Below, one piece after another: positions 56,231 through 62,421 of a stretch of 64,000 bases of DNA. Each line of letters begins with the position of its first letter. Position 1 is the stretch's first letter. A program made the translations under genes and the position numbers. Origin of the DNA: Bradyrhizobium quebecense (lineage in GTDB: Bacteria > Pseudomonadota > Alphaproteobacteria > Rhizobiales > Xanthobacteraceae); NCBI RefSeq assembly GCF_013373795.3, contig NZ_CP088022.1:4340001-4404000 (forward strand). Reading direction: 5' to 3'. The notes beneath the pieces are model-generated. The model did no database searches and was not told the origin of the DNA. It saw only the letters and a list, made by a program, of their open reading frames with translations.

Positions 56231-56587
56231 CTAGAAACACCTCACTTCGGCCTCGGCCTGCGCACGCCTGAGGTCGTTGAGCGCGTTGGCGGCCTGCTCG
56301 GACGAGCGGAACTGGCCGCCCAGATTGCCGCGCACCTGCGCCATGCTCAGCACGGTCTCGGCGGTGACATAGCGATCATAGGGGATGATCGAGGCGACCA
56401 CGTCGATTGAGCAGGAACATTGTTCGATCGACTGCCGGGATTCGCCATTGGACTTCATGCAGCCGAACACATATTCGGCCCGCGCCGAGGTCGGATAGTC
56501 ATTGATCTCCTGGGCCCGCACGCTGACGGCCGTCCCGGCGAGCACCAGGACGGCGACAATCGGTCGTAGCATGCCAGCTCCTGCCAT
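56231..56587 (-). CDS. Small secreted protein, unknown function
   Basis: This 118-residue protein has a signal peptide ending near AVSVRAQE, followed by a mature domain with cysteines in YVFGCMKSNG, EQCSCSID and a C-terminal EVRCF. Four cysteines suggest two disulfides. GAGGA lies upstream of the ATG at 56587; the longer frame to 56650 was rejected. It converges on the SoxYZ-like gene and is divergent from the second ABC operon. Confidence 0.68.
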   Translation of the reverse strand: MAGAGMLRPIVAVLVLAGTAVSVRAQEINDYPTSARAEYVFGCMKSNGESRQSIEQCSCSIDVVASIIPYDRYVTAETVLSMAQVRGNLGGQFRSSEQAANALNDLRRAQAEAEVRCF

Positions 56588-56673
56588 GGTCCTGCTTCCT
56601 CTTCTCTTTCCGCAAGCTATGCTATGGATGTTGATCAGAAAAGAAAACATTCGGGGAAGTGGCTCAAGAAACG

Positions 56674-57654
56674 ATGATCATCTCTGTACGCACGGTGTTG
56701 GCTGCGGCAGTTCTGGCGGTCATGCAGTCCGGCACCTCGTGCAACGCGGAGACTATCCGCGTTGCAGCGCAGAAGACCGGAACGCTGGCCTGGGAACTGG
56801 CCGTCATTCGCTCCCATGGTCTCGACAAGAAGGCCAATCTGTCGATCGATGTCGTCGAGCTCGCCAGCCCCGAGGCCGGCAAGATCGCGCTGCGCTCCGG
56901 CTCGGCCGACGTCATGGTATCTGACTGGCCCTGGGTGTCGCGCGAACGCTCGCTCGGCGCCAAGCTGCAATTCTATCCCTATTCAAGCGCGCTAGGGGCC
57001 GTGATGGTCCCGGCCGCCTCGCCGCTCAAGACGCTCGCGGACCTCAAGGGGCGCAAGCTTGCCGTTGCCGGCGGCGCGATCGACAAGAACTGGCTGCTGC
57101 TGCAGGCCGCATTGAAGCAGGACGGCGTCGACCTGAAGTCGCAGGCGACCGTTGCCTACGGCGCGCCGCCGCTGCTGGCCGCCAAGGCCCTCGGCGGCGA
57201 GATGGACGCGACGCTCAACTACTGGAATTTCTGCGCGGCGCTTGAAGCCAAGGGCTTTCGCCGGCTCGCCGGCATGGAGGAGGTCCTGCAAAAGCTCGGC
57301 AGCAAGGGCCGCATCGCGATGATCGGCTACGTGTTCGACGAAGCCTGGGCCAATGCCAACAAGGATCTGGTCGCCCGCTTTATCGCCGTGACGCGTGCCG
57401 CGAAAGAGATTCTGGCGACCTCAGATGCCGAATGGGACACGATTGCGCCGCTGACCGGTGCGCAGGATGCGGCGACGCTGCGCGCTTATCGCGACCGCTA
57501 CCGCGAGGGCATCCCACGCCGTCCGATCGCTGACGAAGAGGCTGATGCTCGCGTGCTCTACCGGGTGCTGGCGCAGCTCGGCGGCCGCGATCTCGTCGGC
57601 ACCGCGCCCGAGCTCGATCCCGGCACGTTCTATCAAGCGATCCCGGGAGACTAG
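56674..57654 (+). CDS. NitT/TauT-type ABC transporter substrate-binding protein
   Basis: This 326-residue periplasmic protein has a signal peptide (TVLAAAVLAVMQSGTSCNAE) and a NMT1/SsuA-like domain: IRVAAQKTGTLAWELAVIRSHGL is followed by ADVMVSDWPWVSRERSLG. The ATG at 56674 is chosen because a GTG at 56659 touches its ribosome-binding site. It begins a three-gene operon of binding protein, permease and ATPase. The substrate is unknown; the location inside the quinoprotein island suggests a metal complex or cofactor-related molecule. Confidence 0.85.
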   Translation: MIISVRTVLAAAVLAVMQSGTSCNAETIRVAAQKTGTLAWELAVIRSHGLDKKANLSIDVVELASPEAGKIALRSGSADVMVSDWPWVSRERSLGAKLQFYPYSSALGAVMVPAASPLKTLADLKGRKLAVAGGAIDKNWLLLQAALKQDGVDLKSQATVAYGAPPLLAAKALGGEMDATLNYWNFCAALEAKGFRRLAGMEEVLQKLGSKGRIAMIGYVFDEAWANANKDLVARFIAVTRAAKEILATSDAEWDTIAPLTGAQDAATLRAYRDRYREGIPRRPIADEEADARVLYRVLAQLGGRDLVGTAPELDPGTFYQAIPGD

Positions 57655-57656
57655 CG

Positions 57657-58394
57657 GTGCTGCGCCTCCTCTCATTCGCGCTGTTCATCGTGACCTGGTG
57701 GATTGCCTCGCTGTTGATCGGCGATGCGAAGCTGCCGGCGCCGCCGGCGGTGCTGTCGGTCCTCATAGCCGAAGCACGATCGGGCGCGCTGTTCGTCAAT
57801 CTCGGCGCAACGCTGGCGCGTGTCGCGCTGGCCTTCACCCTCGCCATGGCGCTCGGCTCGGCGATCGGCTATCTGATGGGCCGCGTGTCGCTTGCCAATC
57901 GCCTCGGCGACCCCTGGCTGATCCTGCTGCTCAATTTGCCGGCGCTGGTCGTCATTGTGCTGGCCTATATCTGGGCCGGGCTGACCGAGGTCGCCGCGAT
58001 CACGGCCATCGCCATCAACAAGCTGCCGACCGCCGTCGTCACCCTGCGCGAGGGGGCCCGCGCGCTCGACCCTGCGCTCGACGAGATGGCAACGGCCTTT
58101 GCCTTGCCGCGCGGCCGCGCCTTCCGGCATGTGGTCCTGCCGCAGCTTGCGCCCTACATCGCGGCCGCTGCGCGCTCCGGGCTGTCGCTGGTTTGGAAGA
58201 TCGTGCTGGTCGCCGAATATCTGGGCCGCCCCAACGGCGTCGGCTTCGAGATCGGGATCGCCTTCCAGCTGTTCGACATCCCGCTGCTGCTCGCCTACTC
58301 GTTGAGCTTTGCCGGTGTCGTGCTCGTCATCGAGACCTTGCTGGTGCAGCCGTTTGAAACCAGGCTAACGCGGTGGCGGCTCCGTGCAGCTTGA
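57657..58394 (+). CDS. NitT/TauT-type ABC transporter permease
   Basis: This 245-residue permease has about six membrane segments and the BPD_transp_1 region, with ALDPALDEMATAFALPRGRA as the coupling loop and SGLSLVWKIVLVAEYLGRPN. The start is GTG with GGGAG seven bases upstream, two bases after the binding-protein stop. It overlaps the ATPase gene by 11 bases. Confidence 0.88.
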   Translation: MLRLLSFALFIVTWWIASLLIGDAKLPAPPAVLSVLIAEARSGALFVNLGATLARVALAFTLAMALGSAIGYLMGRVSLANRLGDPWLILLLNLPALVVIVLAYIWAGLTEVAAITAIAINKLPTAVVTLREGARALDPALDEMATAFALPRGRAFRHVVLPQLAPYIAAAARSGLSLVWKIVLVAEYLGRPNGVGFEIGIAFQLFDIPLLLAYSLSFAGVVLVIETLLVQPFETRLTRWRLRAA

Positions 58395-59094
58395 AGTCAA
58401 TATCACAGGCAAGAGTTTCCAGAGCGCGGCCGGAAAGCGGCATGACGTGCTCGACAACGTCACCTTCACGTTAAACGCCGGCGAGGTTGGCGTGCTGTTC
58501 GGTCCGTCGGGCTGCGGCAAGAGCACCTTGCTGCGGATTCTCGCCGGGCTCGACGGCAACTACCAGGGCCATGTCGCGCGCTCCCCCGGCATGCGCCTTG
58601 GCATGGTGTTTCAGGAGCCGCGGCTATTGCCCTGGCGCACCGTGGAGGAGAATGTGCGGATCGCCGCACCGCATGTCGACGACGGGACGCTGTCGGCGTT
58701 GTTCGAGGTGCTCGAATTGAGCGTGCACCGCAACCACTTTCCCGGTGAGCTGTCGCTCGGCCTCGCCCGCCGCGTCGCGCTCGCTCGCGCCTTCGCCATC
58801 GAGCCGGATTTCCTCATCCTCGACGAGCCGCTGGCCTCGCTCGACAATGCACTTGCGGGGCGGCTGCGCGACCAGATCGCCACGCTGGTGGCCAGCCGGA
58901 AGATGATGACGCTGCTGGTCACCCACGATCTCGACGACGCAGTCCGCCTCGGCGACCGCCTGTTCTTCCTGTCGCCGCGACCGGCCCGAATCCTTCACGT
59001 CGAGACTATCGCCGCGCCGCGCGCGACGCGCGGCGAGCCGGAGATCGACGAAATCAAGCGGCGGCTCTCACAGCTGGACCTTGCAAATATGTGA
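58384..59094 (+). CDS. NitT/TauT-type ABC transporter ATP-binding protein
   Basis: This 236-residue ATPase has Walker A GPSGCGKST, Q-loop VFQEPRLLPWRTVEENV (the SsuB/TauB wording), a signature region degraded to LSLGLARR and Walker B FLILDEPLASLD. The first signature residues LSGG are replaced by LSLG, a mild departure from consensus. The start is GTG. It closes the operon. Confidence 0.88.
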   Translation: MQLEVNITGKSFQSAAGKRHDVLDNVTFTLNAGEVGVLFGPSGCGKSTLLRILAGLDGNYQGHVARSPGMRLGMVFQEPRLLPWRTVEENVRIAAPHVDDGTLSALFEVLELSVHRNHFPGELSLGLARRVALARAFAIEPDFLILDEPLASLDNALAGRLRDQIATLVASRKMMTLLVTHDLDDAVRLGDRLFFLSPRPARILHVETIAAPRATRGEPEIDEIKRRLSQLDLANM

Positions 59095-59135
59095 GACGCC
59101 GTCATCCTTGGACGAAAGCGTAAGGGAGAGATTGG

Positions 59136-59489
59136 ATGGCGCGTGCTTTGATTGCGGTTGGTGTCGCGTTGCTTGTCCTGCCGACGACTGCGCTTGCCCA
59201 AAGCAAGGGCAAAGGCATCCGGCTGTGGAATCTGACCAGCGCCACGATTTCAAGCTTCGAGCTGTCCCCGGCGGGCAAGAACGAGTGGGGTCCTAACCAG
59301 ACGCTCAACGACAAAGACAAGGAAGTCGACCACGACGAACGCTTGCGGATCACCGGCGTCGAGCCCGGCCGCTACGATGCCAAGGTCGGCTACAGCGGCG
59401 CTAGGCAGTGCTTCGTTCGCGACATCGAGATCAAGGCCGATGCCGTGTTTTCAGTGTCCGACAAGGATCTGAAGGACTGCAACAAGTAA
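59136..59489 (+). CDS. Small secreted protein, unknown function
   Basis: This 117-residue protein has a signal peptide ending near TTALAQS, followed by a beta-rich domain GIRLWNLTSATISSFELSPA with a charged loop KDKEVDHDERLRI. Two cysteines (RQCFVRD and KDCNK) lie near the end. No known family was recognised. AGGGAGA lies 4 bases before the ATG. It follows the NitT/TauT-type ATPase by 41 bases and may be its last operon gene. Confidence 0.7.
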   Translation: MARALIAVGVALLVLPTTALAQSKGKGIRLWNLTSATISSFELSPAGKNEWGPNQTLNDKDKEVDHDERLRITGVEPGRYDAKVGYSGARQCFVRDIEIKADAVFSVSDKDLKDCNK

Positions 59490-59496
59490 CAGCTAG

Positions 59497-59733
59497 CTAG
59501 CCCGCCGGCGGTTTGCCGTCCGTGCCGGCGCGATCGTTGGTGTGCGGATATTCGCAGCGCCATCGCACCGCGGTCCATTTTGGATGCTCGCCGACCCATT
59601 GCGCGATATAAGGCGGCGCGGCCATGGCGCATTGCTGCAGCGAACCGCTCCAGTTGAACACCAGATGCTGCTCCTCGCAGGTGGCGGGCGACAGCACGGC
59701 ACATACAGTGACGATCAGATCAATCGGGTTCAT
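59497..59733 (-). CDS. Small cysteine-containing protein, probably exported
   Basis: This 78-residue protein starts MNPIDLIVTVCAVLSPATCEEQHLVF, with further cysteines in QQCAMAAPP and RWRCEYP. The N-terminus is a short hydrophobic, signal-like stretch. Proteins of this look (four cysteines, IAQWVGEHP) are common hypothetical proteins in Bradyrhizobium as I recall. It stands alone, converging on the previous gene. Confidence 0.62.
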   Translation of the reverse strand: MNPIDLIVTVCAVLSPATCEEQHLVFNWSGSLQQCAMAAPPYIAQWVGEHPKWTAVRWRCEYPHTNDRAGTDGKPPAG

Positions 59734-59835
59734 GCGCGATCCCTAGGCGTGCTCACGAAATAGATAGCACGACGGAATACGTAGTCAGCCAGGTCCGGGT
59801 TTCACAGGCCCGTGACAGGATGTGGGAACCCGGCG

Positions 59836-60723
59836 CTAGAAGTTCAGACCATACACCAGCCGCGCCTGGTGGCGCTCGAAATTGACCAGGTCGAGGCCGG
59901 CATTGCTGCCGGCCCGCTGCCCCCAAGCCTGGACGCTCCAGGTCGCAGTCAGGCGCGAGCGCTCCGAGAGCTGGAAATAGGCGGTCGGACCGATGAACAG
60001 CGCCTGCCCGGACAGCTCGTCCAGGCCGATCCCCTCATACTTCCTGAAATAGCGCGCTTCGCCGCCGATCAGGATATCCGGCCTCACCTTGGCCATCAGG
60101 CCAAACGCGACGCCGATCGTTGCATCTTGCTCTGCTGCGCCGGTGCGCGGCATCCGCGTCCATTCCGGCTCATAGCTGACATTGAGGGCAGCCACCGCAA
60201 GATTCGGGATCACCTCACGGTCGAACGCCACCGTGAGCTCGGTCCCGTAGCTGCGGACTGCCGCAGCCGTCGTCTCGTCGACGCGGCCGGCGCGTGTCTC
60301 CAACGCCACCGTCATGCCGAAGGGCGCCGCCTCGCGATCGAGAAAGCGATAGCGAAAATCGACCGAGACGCTCTGCCACGACAATTGGCTGCGATCGTCA
60401 AAGCCCGGGACGCGGTTGATATCGTACGCGCTGAACGACGTGCCGAGCTCGACACGAAAATTCGGCGCCGGAACGAGCTCGAGCTCCATTTCCTGATTGA
60501 GCGCGCGGTAGCGGCCGCCATCCTTGGCGAAGCGCCCGGTGGTCTGGCTCTGGAATTCCCGCTCGCCGAGCTCGCCCACATCGGAGCCAATCATGAAGCC
60601 GAAGATGTGCTCGGTATCAAAGCCCTCCGCGCAGGCGCCGAGCGGCGGCACCGCTGCGACACCGGCAATCGCCGCGCACAGCACGCCCACCCAACGCCGC
60701 CCTCGCTTGATTTCGAAACTCAT
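59836..60723 (-). CDS. Probable outer-membrane beta-barrel protein
   Basis: This 295-residue protein has a signal peptide ending near PPLGACAE and a mature part made of alternating short strands (FRVELGTSFSAYDI, QSVSVDFRYRFLDRE, LTATWSVQAWGQRAG). It ends in a terminal Phe (RLVYGLNF), the usual outer-membrane insertion signal. No specific family is recognised. It lies downstream of pqqA on the same strand, where pqqB would be in a complete pqq operon. Confidence 0.7.
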   Translation of the reverse strand: MSFEIKRGRRWVGVLCAAIAGVAAVPPLGACAEGFDTEHIFGFMIGSDVGELGEREFQSQTTGRFAKDGGRYRALNQEMELELVPAPNFRVELGTSFSAYDINRVPGFDDRSQLSWQSVSVDFRYRFLDREAAPFGMTVALETRAGRVDETTAAAVRSYGTELTVAFDREVIPNLAVAALNVSYEPEWTRMPRTGAAEQDATIGVAFGLMAKVRPDILIGGEARYFRKYEGIGLDELSGQALFIGPTAYFQLSERSRLTATWSVQAWGQRAGSNAGLDLVNFERHQARLVYGLNF

Positions 60724-60929
60724 CGTCCCCGGACCACCGCCTCAAGCCGCACTGTAGGACAAAGCAGGACGGCCCGCCAATCGCGCGGGTGGTCTCGATT
60801 TCAACGTGTTGTGGGAACGATCTGCTGGAAATTGTAGCGGCAGCATCGCGGCCGCGAAAGGCGCCTGCCGCGGTTCGATGCAGCAAGCTGCACGAGCCGG
60901 GCAGGCTGTCTCGCGTTACTTGTCTCGGA

Positions 60930-61010
60930 TTACTTGCGCGCTGCGCAGGCGTACATGTTGATTTCCATGCCGACCGGCACTTCGACGATCTTCGGTGTTT
61001 TCCAGGCCAT
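60930..61010 (-). CDS. pqqA: Coenzyme PQQ precursor peptide PqqA
   Basis: This 26-residue peptide MAWKTPKIVEVP followed by VGMEINMYACAARK is a textbook PqqA. Glu16 and Tyr20, the two residues that are cross-linked to build PQQ, are in place (EINMY). GGGAGAAGGAA lies directly upstream of the ATG. No pqqB, C, D or E gene follows within the window, so this copy is separate from the rest of the pathway. It supplies the cofactor precursor for XoxF and the neighbouring dehydrogenase. Confidence 0.95.
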   Translation of the reverse strand: MAWKTPKIVEVPVGMEINMYACAARK

Positions 61011-61351
61011 TTCCTTCTCCCAAGTCTAAGTTGGCGCAAGCGTCGCGCCGCGCGGCAAGCTAGGGCTGGCTGTTCCAGGGCGCAAGCCGGCCGGGTAAGG
61101 ACCCGACTTCGCTGCTGGACATGCCGAAACGGACGACGGCTCGCTGACGCCCGCCCGGCTTTGGAACGACTGGGAAACCCCGACGCTGATCTGTCAGGCA
61201 TTTTCCGGCTGCCGGGCTGCGACGTACCGACAAGAAAACCCGATTGCACCGGCCGAGTCTTGCCCAAGAGCGAAATTGCAACTTTTTTTGTTATGCGCGG
61301 AATCCGGCATCAATAGGCGGGATCCGCCCGGCACAATTCGCTGGTACGGAC
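61011..61351. promoter_or_regulatory. Non-coding stretch between lanM and pqqA
   Basis: About 340 bases with no supported gene. lanM and pqqA both run on the minus strand, so this is the 3' flank of lanM and the promoter region of pqqA. A T7 run near 61280 is the only notable AT-rich feature; it may belong to a lanM terminator or the pqqA promoter. Confidence 0.5.
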
Positions 61352-61750
61352 CTATTTGAGCAGGCGCAGCAGCGCCCGGCCGGCGCGCGACTTCAACTCC
61401 TTCGCATCCAGCGTTCCGTCATTGTCGGGATCGGCGGCCTTGAACCGCTGCTCGACGACCGCGAGATACTCGTCGAGCGTCAGGGTGCCGTCATGATCCG
61501 GATCCGCCTTCGCCAGCTCTTTCGCGGTCAGCCGTCCGCGCAATTCGCGGATGTCAAGCGTGCCATCATGATCGGGATCGAGCTTCGCGAACAGGTCGGC
61601 GGCGGCCTTCTTGGCCTCGGCAAGGTCGACCGTGCCGTCATTGTCGGGATCGAGTATCTTGAGCGCGCTGCGACCACCCGATGCGGCCAGAGCGGGACCT
61701 GACAGCACGGCAGCAGCCAAGGTCAAAGCAAGCGATCGGCGCGAAATCAT
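61352..61750 (-). CDS. lanM: Lanmodulin (LanM), periplasmic lanthanide-binding EF-hand protein
   Basis: This 132-residue protein has a signal peptide (RRSLALTLAAAVLSGPALA) and four EF-hand loops at 34-45, 58-69, 83-94 and 107-118: DPDNDGTVDLAE, DPDHDGTLDIRE, DPDHDGTLTLDE, DPDNDGTLDAKE. Every loop has Pro at position 2, the hallmark of lanmodulin, and loop spacing is 24-25 residues as in the Methylobacterium protein. Loops 1, 2 and 4 have Asp at position 9; loop 3 has Thr. GGGAG is 7 bases before the ATG at 61750; an ATG one codon earlier is possible. It binds and buffers lanthanides that serve XoxF. Confidence 0.94.
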   Translation of the reverse strand: MISRRSLALTLAAAVLSGPALAASGGRSALKILDPDNDGTVDLAEAKKAAADLFAKLDPDHDGTLDIRELRGRLTAKELAKADPDHDGTLTLDEYLAVVEQRFKAADPDNDGTLDAKELKSRAGRALLRLLK

Positions 61751-61950
61751 CATTGGTCTCCCTTGAGTGCCGCTCCAGCAAGGATACGGAGCGCGCCCTG
61801 CGGTCGAAGCTACCATAGCAGCTTCGATGAGGCTTCCCACAGCCAGAGCAACCAGCGAGACCTGTCGGGTTTCGGGTGGAAAGAAACCGCCTCGCGGATC
61901 ATCTGTGACGTTCGGCAAATGCCATTGCACCGGAACGAGCGAGGTGACCC

Positions 61951-62196
61951 ATGAGCGACATTTGCAAGACCACGTTGGGCTGCCTCGTTGCGCTCGGTCT
62001 GACGGCACCTGCGACCGCGCAGAACAGGGCCCCTGCCCCATCGGCAGAGGCTGTCCAGCAGCGCACGCTCACCGGCAAGGAGCGGCTCGGACGCAAATGG
62101 ACCGACGAGCAGCGCATCGACAATTGCAATGTGCCGCCGGACAAGCGGGGCACCAAGCCACGTCCGAGCGCCTGTCCGCATGCGCCGTCGAGCTGA
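61951..62196 (+). CDS. Small secreted protein, unknown function
   Basis: This 81-residue protein has a signal peptide ending near TAPATAQN, followed by a low-complexity linker and a conserved-looking block ERLGRKWTDEQRIDNCNVPP then DKRGTKPRPSACP. Two cysteines may pair. GAGGTG lies upstream of the ATG. Similar small proteins occur in other Bradyrhizobium genomes from memory. It is divergent from lanM and 225 bases before the quinoprotein gene. Confidence 0.65.
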   Translation: MSDICKTTLGCLVALGLTAPATAQNRAPAPSAEAVQQRTLTGKERLGRKWTDEQRIDNCNVPPDKRGTKPRPSACPHAPSS

Positions 62197-62421
62197 CCGA
62201 ACCGTTCGCGCTGCGGCATAGCGGCGAGTCACGCGTGGCGTTGTGTATTCCATGCCACGGTAAGCTACGGGCGCATCAGCAAAAACCTGAAGCTTTCGAC
62301 CGGCCTCCGGAGGCTGGTTGGGGTTCGTTCACGTTTTCGTATTGACCCGTTTTGGTTTCAGGGGGATGGTTCCGTCCGCAACGTCAGGAATAGGCGTGCG
62401 GAAAAGGTTCATTGGGAGGAT

